Shown piece after piece: positions 35,273 to 47,677 of a stretch of 64,000 bases of DNA. The DNA comes from Pyrrhoderma lamaoense. Taxonomy: Eukaryota; Basidiomycota; Agaricomycetes; Hymenochaetales; Hymenochaetaceae. The notes beneath the pieces are model-generated. The model did not search any database and was not told where the DNA came from. It saw only the letters and a program-made list of their open reading frames with translations. Each line of letters starts with the position of its first letter. Positions within the stretch are counted from its first letter, which is position 1. The position numbers and the translations under genes were made by a program. The DNA is taken from NCBI GenBank assembly GCA_002794735.1, contig NBAZ01000001.1, positions 806,001 to 870,000 on the forward strand, in the 5' to 3' direction.

Positions 35273-36282
35273 TTTTTGGATTTATGGATTATGATAACTT
35301 TTCGTGTATGTTTCCCCGGATAATTATAGATTAGTTTTGATTCAATAACCCAAGTCACAATCCTCTGGCCCGAGCTTAGTTATGTGTTTCTTGTTTTTAG
35401 TATATCTTTCCCCTTCGTAGTAGAACCTGATGCGAATGAAGCTTGCCTACAACTGCGAAGCAGGGGTCAGTTCTGGAACCTTTGGTCTGGAACGCCGAAC
35501 AGGAAATCGCTTCTCTCGTGAACACGTGATCATCGGAACGCTTTCGTTCCCGGAAAAGCACGCGGACTCATGTCCATTACACCTAGCACACACCCATTCG
35601 TCTTTGTGGGTTGTAGGGGCGGCGGACCTTCAAATGAATTTGATAAATATCTGGTGTATTGCTATGTTTGTACAACAATGCACGAATTTGACTATCGTGG
35701 AATGATTATGTACTACTGGGCTTGTGTTCTAACTTGGTATCTAGTGTTCCTTTTAGGTGTGGGTAGGTATATATGTACGGAGCTTGAATTTTAGGGATTA
35801 GCTTCAGCAGTACTGGTGCTAATAGTACTACATCCGTGTCTAACGCTGTTGTTCTTATACTGTAGTTGGGTGGAACATGTAGTGAATCGCCCTCAAGCGT
35901 TTGGCCATAGTTGGGGATGTGGCTCTTCAAATCAAATACAGCCTGGATGCGCATTGCTATTTAACCCCAGTAAATTTTTTTTGGAAATATATCAAAATAG
36001 GTTAGGAAAAATACAATGAGGGTCGGCGAACAGCGAGGCTGAGAAAAAAAAAGAGAGCAACGCGTCTATTGGCGCCGGAATAGAAGGTAGAATGGGGGAG
36101 TATCCTTTTTTTCTTCTTACTAAATTACTTGCTTTCCAACCACCATCTTATTAGTATTTATCCCCTCTCCTCCTTCAGGTTCCCATTTCCTTCTTATCTA
36201 TCTCCTCCATAAGAAGCTAATCACAAGCAATTGGAAAGCAGGAAGACGTGAAGAATACTTAAAAAAAGAGAAGAGAAGAAAG
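35273..36282. promoter_or_regulatory. Intergenic region between divergent COX19 and SET/NAP genes
   Basis: About 1 kb with no recognised gene. A CACGTGAT (Cbf1/CDEI type) at 35523-35530 lies 250 bp upstream of COX19. An ACGCGT overlaps 36060-36065, about 220 bp upstream of the SET start. A short open frame at 35430-35705 has no family resemblance and was not called. Confidence 0.45.
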
Positions 36283-38020
36283 ATGTCTGCGGCTCAGCAA
36301 CTTTTGGATGTAGAACTCTCCGATGAGGCGTCTAAGAAGTTAGACGAGCTCGCAAAGGAGATGGCTCGCGTAGAGCTTGCTGCTGGTATGGTTATATCCC
36401 TCTTATAACATTCCTAAGCAAGCCTTGCTAACGCATATATAAACTATCATGCTTTGCCTCAATGGTACGCGTTTATCGTAATGCCACTCGCGACGGCTTT
36501 CAACCCGCGTCATTATGCATAATCCACCCTCTCTCTCTCTTTTGGGCGCATCTCACGTCAACAAACCCACTATCTCGTCTTACGCCTTTCCTCTCGACTG
36601 TCCATAAAATATATGATGCACGTTAAAATTTTATTCTTCCGACAAACACGAAAACAAAAAATCAGAACGCTACGCGAACAAGGTTATGGAACCTGTATTC
36701 AAACAGCGAAGAGAGGCAGTGAAGGCTATCCCAAAGTTCTGGCCTGTAGCGCTCATGAACTCGACACTTGCCTCATTCGCTCAGGCTGATGACGATATCA
36801 AGGCCCTCAGTGCTCTTGAGGATATCTGGGTAGAACGCGACCCGGCTGAAGGTCGTGCTTTCACTATCTACTTTGTGAGTCTCTTAACATTTTCTCTAAA
36901 ACTGCTAGAATGGACATCTTTGTATTGCTATCTATATTACTCTATCAATGCTAGAACTATTTGATACTTCTTTTGTGTTATGTAATTTTCTCACGGCTTT
37001 GTTTTCTTGTTCAAAAGCCGCGTCCTCTATTGATGTTGAAAGTTATAATGAGGGGAAATGTGCTATCGGAGATAGAATGTTTGCTAACTGAAAGTGGGAT
37101 TTTATATGTTTTTGTAGCACTTTGGAGAGAACCCTTACTTCAGTAACAAGGTTTTGAAGAAGGAGTACAAGTACATTGCGCCGTCTTCTTCGAGTGATGA
37201 AAAAGCTGATGAAAACGGAATCACGGATTCTATGCTTGATTTTGATTGGGACCGGGATGTTGAAGCTCAGGTATGCCGAAAAGTTTCAAGTTAAAGACAT
37301 GCGTATGGAATGGAATGATTTGCTAACTGATGATACTGTTTTATGTTGCCGCTTGCTGATCTAATTCTCTTTCAATTTTTTTACGGTTTCGATTGGCAAC
37401 GGGGGTGTTGGATATAAATAACTATGGGTGGTGCTTGTGCGCGGAATTGAATGGGATTAATGAATGCGTTGGCGTTGTGCTATGTTGTGTTTTGTGACGT
37501 TATGAATGATACAGGCAACGAAGATTTCATGGAAGAGCGATGCTGTTAACCTTGTGAAGAAGATGCCGCGGGTGTTTGAAGACGGCGAACCCGTTGATGC
37601 TGGCTCATTTTTCGCGTTTTTTGAGGACAAGGAAGACCCACTTGAGGTACGTAAATGCAATAAGTATATTGGAAATAAGTCTTGTTTAGTACATGGTTTT
37701 TACGCCATTCCGTTTCGTCTCCGACGGGGCATTAAATGAAGAATGACTCTAAATGAGGTCTATTTTTAAAGACGTCTTTTCTGATCCTCCTCTTTTTACA
37801 CACGCGGAACTGGGCTAATTATAACATTATTTATTTATAGATTGGATTGACGCTTGTGAACCATATTTACCCGGACGCAGTCAACTATTTCTTGGGCAAG
37901 GCAGAGCTGGGGACGGATGATTCTGACGATGAGGATGAGGATGAAGAGGACGATGATGACGACGAAGCAGAGGAGATTGACCTTGAGAAGCCTGAGAAGA
38001 AGAAGAGGCGACGTGAGTGA
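36283..38020 (+). CDS. SET/TAF-I (Vps75-like) nucleosome assembly protein
   Basis: NAP-family histone chaperone. Exon 1 is 36283-36385 (MSAAQQLLDVELSDEASKKL and a dimerisation helix); a 280-nt intron leads to exon 2 at 36666 (ERYANKVMEPVFKQRREAVK). Then follow IPKFWPVALMNSTLASFAQ, the NAP-core IYFHFGENPYFSNKVLKKEY, ATKISWKSDAV, SFFAFFEDKEDPLEIG and a strongly acidic tail (DDSDDEDEDEEDDDDDEAEE) with a basic end EKKKRRRE. Size and order match SET proteins rather than the longer Nap1. The final GTGAGT could be read as a splice donor, but the stop at 38018-38020 is immediate and fits. Confidence 0.88.
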
Positions 38021-38420
38021 AAGGGCACTTTCCGGATGGGGCTACTATGCCTCTGCCTGTGTGTCACACTCTTGAGCGTACAAAAAAAGTAGAGATTATC
38101 ATGTATTCTCCGTGTTCACTTCCCAAAAAGAATTATTATTATTGTCTTTCTTCTTCATATTCCATCTGTTTGACCTCGAGTGATGCACGAATGCTGAGAT
38201 TAATATGTTGTGACTGGCGTTGCCGAGCTGCCGTTCGCGTTTTGAATTCTATTTATTTTCTTCTTCCTTACATGCTGGCGCGGGGCGAACAGTGTGACTA
38301 AAAATAGGCATTCTCAGTCTGCACTTGTCAATTTCTTATTTAATACCGTCCTTCAACACTCTTCCCCCATTTTCATCTCTCACGGGTCTCCTTCCTTCCT
38401 TTTTTTTCATCCCATCCACC

Positions 38421-40852
38421 ATGCAGCCCCTCCTCATCGCTGCCGCCGTTGTCGCACACATCCCTCTTTACGTTCAGGCTTGTTCAGACCATGCACCTCA
38501 TGTCTATGCACGTCAGGTCTCGTCCTCCTCTTCGGTAGCATCCACGACGTCATCGGCCGCCTCAGGAGCTACTTCTTCTCTCCTGTCTTCAACAGTCTCG
38601 GGTGCCTCCTCAGTCTCTGGAAATGCTACTTCCACCTCTCTTACTCAGGTGTCTGTATCCTTAATTTCTGAGAACCCAACTGCTGTACCCCTTTCTTCGA
38701 TTATTGTCGGAGAGAGCTCGTCTCCTACTATCGCTTTACCTACCACTTTTGCTGCGGGAGCCACTCCTTCGGGTATCGATAATGCACCGGTCCTGCCTGA
38801 TGGTATGTTGACGTTTTACACTAGTTGTACATTTCGGCGTTTTGCCATCTATTTATTTCTTCTTGATAACTATTTTAAATCATCTGCGATTGCCTTGTTG
38901 GCAATGCTGCTGGTACTCACTGAGTATACCATCTCTTACTATCGTCCATTTTACTTCCTACGCGCTCCTTTCCCCTCTCTGTGCTCGTTCACGGGATATG
39001 TGCGTGTATAGTGCTGTGATGATGGTAGTAGCACCCCCTCGGTGGTATACTCTTTACGGAGTTGTGGTTGTTTTCTTGGAAGGTGGAGGAAATTTGAAAT
39101 GGGATTTGCGCCGTAGTGATCATCACCCAATATCATCGCCCCATCTCTCCCGAGCGAGCGCAGTTCATATCATATACTCCGTCTTTCCGCTTCCGTCTCC
39201 CTAGAGATAATGTTTTGAGATCCAAATGCTAACTAATGATCCATTTGTTGTTTACGTGGAATTTGAATAGTGTCGACAATCATCGCGTCCAACTACCCGA
39301 CTATGGACAAGCAACCTCCACTCGACTCAGATGAGGTTCAACAGTGGATTCTAGAAGTCAACAATAGCGGCATTAGGTAGGTCTTTATTAATTAGCTTCC
39401 TTTAGTCTAGTTTTTCTTCTAGACATTTGATGAATTCTATACACATTATTGGACCGGATCCTTTTTTTTCCGCATCGAAAATTCCATGTTTCGTGAGCTT
39501 CTCTTACTGACTATATGCGTCTTTAGTATACCAGACTTCAGCCCAACTATTGATTCTGGGGCTTGTGCTTCGAACCCAGATGCCGTGGCAGATTCTAGTC
39601 GTTGCTGGTGGACTTGCGGTGGATGTACCCGTGATACTGATATTACGACTTGTCCCGATAAACTCACTTGGGGTCTCACGTACGATGACGGCCCCGCTTT
39701 TTACACGCCTAATCTCCTCCAAGTAAGGTGTTTTTGCTTCATAAATGTTGATCTGGGACTATTATTAGCGTCTAGTTCCCACTGAAATAACTTACACTTC
39801 ACTTCACTGCTTCTTTACCATCATCTTTGTATTTTTCTTGCAAATACTACCGAGTTGTGAATGTATTAACTAAAACTCTAACTTTCTTCCATCTTTGTAG
39901 TACCTCGATGAACAACAGCTGAAAACGACGTTCTTTACCATTGGGTCGCGTGTGCTCGAGAGCCCCGCACGCTGCAGACGGAGTACATGTCTGGACACCA
40001 GATCGGTGTGCACACATGGAGTCACCCGCCTCTCACGACGCTCAGTACTGAGGAAATTATTGCCGAGTTTGGTTGGACAAAGAAGATTATTAAGGATGTT
40101 ATCGGGGTGACGCCGAACACGTTCCGTCCTCCCTATGGTGATATTGAGTTCGTTTGTTTCTCTTGATGATCATTTCGTTATATTAACTGAGTTCCAACCT
40201 TTTTTTTCTCGCTCTATCTTTTCTTTCGGTACCTTTATCGGCACTTGATGAAAACTCTAATAGTGACCGGGTCCGTGCAATTGCTGCTGCTATGGGTCTT
40301 ACGCCGGTGATTTGGACTCGTATCAGTGCTACAGCAACGTTCGATACGCAAGATTTTGATATCAACGGTGGAACGGTGTCCTCTTCCGAGGTTATTAACA
40401 ACTTCAACCAGATCATGGGAAATGCGACTACGATTGATACAGGGTTTATTGTACTCGAACACGATCTCTTTGAGCAGACTGTGCAACTTGCGACTGGTTA
40501 TATCTTGCCTGAGGCTCTTGCGCACCAGCCCTCATTCAAGTTACAGCCTGTGATTACTTGTCAGGGGATGCCTATGGCTAATGCTTATATTGAGACTAAT
40601 GATAATAGTACGAACCCTCCACCCCAAGGTCGGTTTTTACTACTTTTAGTCATTTTTATGAATAGGATATCTAATTGGTATATTTGATACACTATAGGTA
40701 CCGCCAGTGCTGGCTCTACACAAGCAAGTGATAGTAGTTCCGGAAGCTCAAGTGGTGCTCTTCCACTAGTAGATTCACAAGCTGCCTGGGCACTCACGGC
40801 TTCAAGTGTATTGGGAGCTGTTCTTGGTGTTAGTTTCCTAGGACACAACTAA
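38421..40852 (+). CDS. GPI-type chitin deacetylase (polysaccharide deacetylase, CE4)
   Basis: Cell-wall enzyme that converts chitin to chitosan. Signal peptide MQPLLIAAAVVAHIPLYVQA, then a serine/threonine-rich stalk. A long intron of about 466 nt follows PVLPD. The NodB domain has TYDDGP (metal-binding aspartates), HTWSHP (second metal motif), TFRPPYGD and DTGFIVLEHDL. The C-terminal SSSGSSSGALPLVDSQAAW plus a hydrophobic tail is a GPI-attachment signal. A -1 frame break at CCCC 39963-39966 separates RVLESP from TLQTEYMSGHQIGVHTWSHP; one more C would restore RTLQ. The domain is otherwise complete, so this is probably a working gene with a base missing in the assembly. Confidence 0.9.
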
Positions 40853-42894
40853 GCCATCTCCTTGGTGGATTATTCTTTCAGAAGGAAAGAAGAAAAATAT
40901 TCAGTGCTCGATAGGCTGAAGAAAAACCCCTTTATGAAAGACACTATAAACACAAACATTTTTCTCTTTGTCTCAATCGCTTCTTCTGCACTAGCAAATT
41001 ACTACATCACTCTATACTAGTTGTTCATGATATACGTTTATATCCCCCACGGGTTCATCTCTAAAATATCTTGTCCACCTTTTTTCAACCCATCCCTTCT
41101 TATGTTTTACATACTTACCTCCGTTTTACACTTTTAACAACCCTATTTGGACTCTTCTCACTTACTCAAGGATATTCGCGCAATTCTTCTTTTGTCTTTA
41201 CCCTGAAGAGACGCCTTCGTTTTGTTTGTACCGTTCGCCCCTCCCTCCTCTCTCCTTTTCCGTTGACGGGATGGACTAACGAACTGATTTGGACATACAC
41301 AGACCAACACTAACTATATGTACTGGCTGGATACTTAAACATTATAAATTGACTTCAGACATACTCATGAACTACGCACATTGCTGTTGTTGTTTAATTC
41401 CTGTTTGTCTTGCTGTCACTTGTTGTCATTTGCTCCTTTTTTATCATGTTGCTAGTTTGACTTTACTTGACTTGTGTTCTGTAGTCTCTTTTTGTCTACC
41501 TGTTTGTTCATCAGTTTGTCTGTGTGTATTGTCGTTTGATGTTCGTTAGGGGGGCTTACTACTTGGCTCGTTTGGCTTCCTTTTAAAGCTCGCTAGGCTG
41601 GCTTAGTAACTTGTGTGTTGGATCTTATACTGTTTTGGCACTTTGGGTTCGATTATGTGCCTACGATTTGCGGTGAATGACCTATTTAGATGGATTGTTC
41701 ACGCTTTGCGGTTCCCTACATTGTTGCGTTCAAAATCTGTTTAGTGGCACCCATCCTCCCACCCATCCACTCCATAACTCTACGTTTTATTCCTCCTTCT
41801 TTCTTACTTGACTGGACACTTGGGTTGCTTGTTCCTTCATTTTCTTATAGTCATTCCTCGTTGGATGGATCACACTCGTTTTTATATCTCGCTCTTTTTC
41901 TTCGTCTCTCTTTATTTTTTCTTGAGCGTCCCAAGTCCTATCCCTCCCTCCTCTTTCCCACCGAAGTTACACCTTCATCCCTCACCCTTATTTTCTCCGA
42001 TCTTAAAAGGACATTTACTACTACTACCTTCCCCCTTATCTTCATTTTCTTTCTTTCTTGTTGGTATCCATCCCTCCTATTGATTGATAGTAGGCGGGGT
42101 TACTGGAGGAACGATGTATATGTTTATATACTTGACGTATATATATATAATATCTATATAATCTAAATATCATATACGACGATAAGTATTTTTTGTGAGT
42201 GAGGGATGGTGGAGTTGAGTTTTTGGTTTGTAACGTTATGGGTTTATGATTATCATGATTATGACTATGACATACGAGAAGATGAGAATCAGAAATAGGA
42301 AAATAAATAAGGACAAATAGACGAAAGTGGACATTGTAGTATATATGATAAACATAAACAAAGAAGGTCTAGTTTTATGTTTTCGCTAAGCCCATCCTTC
42401 GTCTATTAAAACCTATTTAGGATCATTAAAAGACACTTTTAATCATCTTGCGCATTAAATTCATAGAGCCGTTTTCAATCCAGGAACACATTTCACTTTT
42501 CTTACCTTGGCTAGTTAGGAGAAAAGGGATCCAAGACAAAAAAAAACGTAACACAATCCGCCACATTACATCTTTTCTCTTTTCTATACCATCTAGAACA
42601 AAAGATATTCTTTTTTTTCTTGCCTAATTATGCTATGTATTGTAGTAGCGGAGAAAAAAAAGGGATAAAGTAACTGTTTAGAGTCTTACTGTTATTGAAG
42701 AAGTAATATGGCTATTTCTTGTTTAGTAACAGTAAACACACACACACACGCTCTCTCTCTCTCTCTCTCTCCATTCGACCCTCCCATATACTCTTCCTTT
42801 AAGCAGTCCTTAACTGCTACTATAACGCAGTCAATACACATGTTCCCCCTCCTCATTCCCCCTCTTCCCGTTTCCGACTTTTAGAACTGAGAGT
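40853..42894. other. 2-kb intergenic region
   Basis: No gene recognised between the convergent chitin deacetylase and RIP1 genes. It is pyrimidine-rich on the plus strand up to about 42090, then AT-rich with TATATA near 42130-42160, then a (CA)n plus (CT)n compound microsatellite at about 42735-42771. Apparent frames are low-complexity F/S/L/P strings. Confidence 0.5.
42735..42771. repeat. Compound (CA)n(CT)n microsatellite
   Basis: About seven CA units followed by about ten CT units. Located 3' of RIP1. Confidence 0.85.
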
Positions 42895-44003
42895 TTATCC
42901 GATTACGAGCTTGCCTTCAGCTTCGTTGAACTCGTATTCGGGAATCTCGAGGTTAAGCTAGAAAATGTTTGAATCAATGACTTGTTTGTTTCCCTTATTA
43001 TAGGGGAGGGACTTACTGGAGCAGGACCCTTGCGGATACGACCAGCTGTAATTGTTGTTTTCAAGTATTAAGAAAATAGTGAGTTAATGCCTCTCTAGCC
43101 ATAAAAATCAATAAGCAGCCATAAACTTACAGATATCGTAGTGAGAACCGTGGCAAGGACAGAACCATCCTCCATAATCCCCAGATTCACCGATGGGCAC
43201 ACAACCCAAATGAGTGCAAATCCCCAACATAACTAACCATTCCGGCTTCTTCGTCCTCGCCTCATCACTCTCCGGATCTCTCAACGTCTTCCAATCCGTC
43301 TGTCTAGCTTCATCCACCTCACTCTGAGTCCGATGCCTGATAAACACAGGTTTTCCACGCCATTTGATGATGACGTTTTTACCTTCTGGGATGGAGGCAA
43401 GTTCTACTTCGACTTTTGCGAGAGCTAGGACGTCTGCTGAGGCGCTTAGGGTTCCGAGGAATTCGGTTACGGTTGATTTGGCTACTGAGGCTGATAGAAC
43501 GCCGAGGGAGCCGACCATGAAGTAGGAGAGAGCTCGGTTGGTGTCTTGTTTAGCTTCGTAGTGGGAGAAGTCGGGGACGTTGGGTGCATCTTTGGTGGGT
43601 GCTGACGAGTGGAGCAGACGTTGGGAGAAATGGGTGGTCGGTGCGACTATTAAGGAGGAACATAAGTATAGTTTTGGAAAGTTAAGTAAGGTAAAGTTCC
43701 GTGCGCAGACTCTATTTTTTTAAGTCCGCAATGAAAGGGGGGGAACGCCCTTGATGGAAGTTGAAACTTACCGGTCGTGAAAGATTTAGAAATCAACCCA
43801 GAAGAAGGCTTGTAAGAAGTCTTTAATGCCCAAGAAGAAGGAACGTCAGAGCGCTCAGCAGGTCCGTGAGCACCATGACCATGTTTGTCGGCGGGAGCAC
43901 GAGTAGCAAAGCTGATGTGCAGAGCTGAGGGTACACCAGAAGGCAGCGAGCGGACGGTTGGTGGAAGAGTTACCGCCTTTTTGACGGGACGTAAGCTGGC
44001 CAT
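42895..44003 (-). CDS. RIP1: Rieske iron-sulphur subunit of the cytochrome bc1 complex
   Basis: Carries the 2Fe-2S cluster of complex III in the inner mitochondrial membrane. Start [20 protein letters not shown], a basic mitochondrial presequence. Then [20 protein letters not shown], a transmembrane helix ([15 protein letters not shown]), the head domain ([16 protein letters not shown]) and the cluster-binding boxes CTHLGC and CPCHGSH. The C-terminus [14 protein letters not shown] completes the fold. Introns lie near 43775-43690, 43645-43620, 43130-43050 and 43015-42960. It is divergent from the adaptin-like gene. Confidence 0.96.
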
Positions 44004-44257
44004 GGCCGCAGCTGGGGGATGTACAAGTCTATAATAATTAAAGAAAAGAAGGAGAAAGGTCGAGCGAGGTTCTCTCTGAGTCTCTCAACGCTCCAGCGCA
44101 AGGCACTTCTCCTTCGCGCGCTGTCCGCTTTCGATTTTCCTCTCCCGGCTTCGTCCGCTGTCATGTGACCAGTAGATCACCGTCCAATCACACACGCGTC
44201 ATGACAATATTAATTATTTCCTGTTCATCTAGTTGCATCTCGCGAAAGAAGAGGTTA
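44004..44257. promoter_or_regulatory. Bidirectional promoter of RIP1 and the adaptin gene
   Basis: 254 bp between start codons. CATGTGAC at 44162-44169 is GTCACATG on the minus strand, a match to RTCACRTG. CCAAT at 44184-44188 is a candidate HAP-complex site, plausible for a respiratory gene. ACGCGT lies at 44194-44199; read on the minus strand it is GACGCGTGT, the same 9-mer as at 7677-7685 and 20668-20676. Confidence 0.5.
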
Positions 44258-47200
44258 ATGGAATTTCAGACGATGGATGTTCCATATAACAAGTCAGGAG
44301 CATCCAGTAGAGGTCATTATCAGCTAGTGAGAAACGTAGAGAATGCGCTACTAGATGATGATAATGACGTCGAAGAGACACTGATAAAGGAGGTGGAACG
44401 CATTGAAGGACGCATAGTACGGAAGATGATTAGCACTGTATGTAAAATTATTAATATCAGTTTCTTTTTTCATCCAATCCGGTATATAATCAGTGAATGA
44501 TGAAGTAAACCGGCAGACGGATCTACGAAAAGATTTGATTATTTTGTTGTATTGCTTGAATAGCTCAAATGGTTCAATTACTTCTACCTCACTTGCTTTT
44601 GCTCTGCCCTCTGCAGTACACCTTGCCGAAGCTGCAACTAAAGTAAGCGAGAGATGGATAGGTGATCTTTCTCTTCAACACCAGAACAAGTATAATATGC
44701 TCATGTCTGTTACACAGGGCACTTGTTCTGCTCAGAGGTGATGCCGAAAGAGCATGAACTTCAATTAATGCTTGTTAACACAATTCGTAAAGTACTTGGC
44801 TCACTGTATGCGAGTGTTTCTCTCCCCTTACACTTGTTTAAACTTAGGATATCTACTCGGCGTCGTTGTCGAGAATCGCCTTGGCTTTGGAATCTCTAAT
44901 CACTTCTCCCTCTATTGATGTCATTCCAAGTGTTTATGACCGCTGCTTGGAGCTCTTATCCCATCCATCGTCAGTAACCAGTATAATCCATCCCGGGCTC
45001 TTATACTAAAAGATTGAAGCTCTCAGATCGAGACTGAAAGTCTTGGCCATGCATGCACTACTTTCTCTCTCGAAACTTTCACCAAATATTCTGCGTAATG
45101 AACGATTCAAGAGTCTCTTACTAAAAAGACTTTCGGATGGGGAAGAAGTTGTAGTAAGATCCGCTCTTAAAATCGGGAAAGAGCTAGCAAACGTATGAAC
45201 TACTTCAGATTATGTCCCCTTCTGACGGGTAAATAACTATATTCTCTAAAATTGTAGATTGGGACAATTGCGTGGAATGACTTGATCCCTCCAAGTATTT
45301 CACTTATGTCAAGATTCGCAGATAAAAATACTGCTAGGCTTTACTCGTCTGCGTGTGTTTTGACTGTTTTGAGACTCCTTAATAATCTCCTTTCTATCAA
45401 AGAGATACAGACTCGGTGCGACATCCACTAGGAAGAAGTATTTTGAAGGAACTAATTCTGAATTGATTTTCCATAAAAGACTCGACCATGTAGTGCCAGA
45501 TATCCTCCTGTTATCATTCACTATTCTTCGGAGAGCGGTGAAATATGAAAGGCACTGTAAGCTACCCCTTTCTTCACTTACTTATGGCTTAATTCAATCA
45601 CCCACTTTTTTCTTCTTTCTCCAGCGATAATCCTCGAATCTTTCCGTCTTCTTGGGGCATTTCCACCAACAATTGTCGCTAAGTATATCACAGATAAGAA
45701 GTCCGTTTCTTCAGAAGCAATCGAATCATCCTCTTCAGACAATGGTACAAAATCCGGTGAACACAGCTTCAATGGGGTGGGTGCCCTAAATAAATCACAC
45801 CGAAAACACTTCGACCATCCCGTCGCTCTTATTCGTCACTTCCTATCCTCCCGAGTCGTTAACGAACATTACCTTTTTCTCTCTTGTCTCGCCCAACTCC
45901 ATCCAATTTTATGGGCAGGAATAGGACAGACAGCTCAAAACTCAAGGACGGATATTCTAGAATCCGGTGGAGACGAAAACGTTGTTCCTGATATTTCAAT
46001 GATTGAAAACGTTTTAGATCAATGGGAAGTTGAACGAGTGTTAAGTTCGTTAGAGAGTGATGATGAAGGAATACGTAAATTGGTCAGTGCTTATCTTCTT
46101 TTCCCCTTTCCTATCTTCCCCTGTTTAAATGTATGATAGGGGAAAGGATGAGTTATAACTTTGTATCTCTATGCATTTCATCTAACGTGAGGGGGACTTC
46201 TAGACTCTTCAAATCCTGGGTTCTCTCGAACCAGCATTACTTGAAGGATGCTTTGACCGATCGTTACAAGTCCTCCAGACATTCTCTGATGCGTCTCCCG
46301 AAAAGATGAACAAGCGTGCTAGACAGACTACTCTGACAAGGGCGTTGGAAATTGTTCATGCGCTTTCTTTGGGAACTACTCATCTCAAGCTTCCCGGACT
46401 TAGTGCCAGTGGTAATAAGGAGAAAGGGAAGGAGAAGGAGAAAGCTGGAGCTTCGGACAGAGCGGCTGCGTTTGCCCAAAGGCTTCAGCAGGTTACTGAA
46501 GCGCTTGGATGCCATGACCGAGCAGAGAAGACTATTGTTGATTACATATTATGTTGTGTAAGGAAAGGTGAGGTGTTACTTGTATAATCAAACCACTGAT
46601 CATCCTGACTGTTATCTGGGTTTCTTCATTCATTTTCTCTTCTGTAATTTTTTTCCCTATAACAAAAAGAGGAAAGCGATATAAAACGGGCTTGCATACT
46701 CGAACTTCTTGCTGTAGTTGACCCAGTTACAGTAGGTACTGCTGACCTTGTCTCCTCCGATACCAACCTTGATACCAGTGTTGACAAGAAGGAGAAGAAA
46801 AAATATGATACGACGCTCTTGCTTGCTTTCTTAGCTTTACTATGCGAATTTGCTTCCTTGTTTCAAAGTAGCTTACAAGATCGAGAGGAGGTAACGCAAT
46901 TATTGTACCGACTTACAAGCTTGATTAAAGATTGTTCCGGTACGTCCTTGCCCCCCCCCCCCCCTCCCTTTCACTAGCTCCTCTCGTGAGATAGGCTCAC
47001 TTTAATAAAAATTTAACACAAAATTAATCAAAAACGATTCTAGTGCTGATGCAAGAACCTATCATACTCTGCATGACGAGGCTCGTTACACTTCTTCCAC
47101 ATAAATCACAAGTAACAGCAGATTCGGATCAAGAAGCATTAGAACAAATGTTAGGGCTATTAAACGAGCTGGAATTTGTGAACCAAAAGTTACTGGATGC

Positions 47201-47677
47201 TTTAGAGGGTGCAGGTACACCAGTAGATAAAGAAGGGGTCATCGCTAAGGTCAGTCAGCTATTCAGCAGACATTTTTATTTAGTTTCTCGTTATTTTTTT
47301 CTTATTCTTTTTTGACTTTGAATATACCTTGAGTTTTTGAACTAGCTAACTTCAACAAATGACTCTTCTCATTATGTAGCGTTACGAACAGTTTAATTCA
47401 GTGTTGAAAAATAAGAGGATACTACCGGACAAAAAGTCTCTTTCTGTGAGTCTTCTAGAAATCCTATTTCACATTCTTGCTCCTCCTCTCTCCCCCTTCG
47501 TGCACGTCCCATGTCCTTTTATAAACTGTATATCAATTTCTGAACTAAACTAACTTGATACGGGGTTTGAAAAACTTGTTTCCCTTCTTCTAAATTTCCT
47601 AGTTACCCGAATTCGCTCTCATTTTGGACCAGATGGAAGAGGAAGAAGAGATATATTATACCCCGGACCTAATTTAA
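44258..47677 (+). CDS. Divergent adaptor-complex large subunit (gamma/epsilon-like adaptin trunk)
   Basis: Adaptin N-terminal alpha-solenoid protein of a vesicle coat adaptor. Start MEFQTMDVPYNKSGASSRGH. The most recognisable block is WIGHLFCSEVMPKEHELQLM followed by LVNTIRK, corresponding to the GYL-x-hydrophobic...HEL-ILLIVNT-QKDL region of AP gamma and epsilon chains, then LSRIALALESLITSPSIDVI, LELLSHPSSQIRSRLKVLAM and GEEVVVRSALKIGKELA. It continues as helical repeats and ends with acidic QMEEEEEIYYTPDLI at 47675-47677. No linker-plus-ear domain is seen, so the protein is a bare trunk. It is far more divergent than a normal AP-1 gamma, so AP-4 epsilon-like is my best guess. The frame near 45420-45480 is irregular (stop or unresolved intron at CACTAG). 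A C14 run lies in an intron at 46951-46964. Confidence 0.7.

Noticed and set aside
35430..35705. 91-codon open frame upstream of the SET/NAP gene
   Set aside because: No domain, no signal peptide, no family resemblance, and it overlaps other frames of similar length.
38842..39204. 120-codon frame inside the chitin deacetylase gene
   Set aside because: It lies in the long first intron and shows no coding features beyond hydrophobic composition.
46951..46964. C14 homopolymer as a functional element
   Set aside because: It sits in an intron of the adaptin gene and looks like ordinary slippage.
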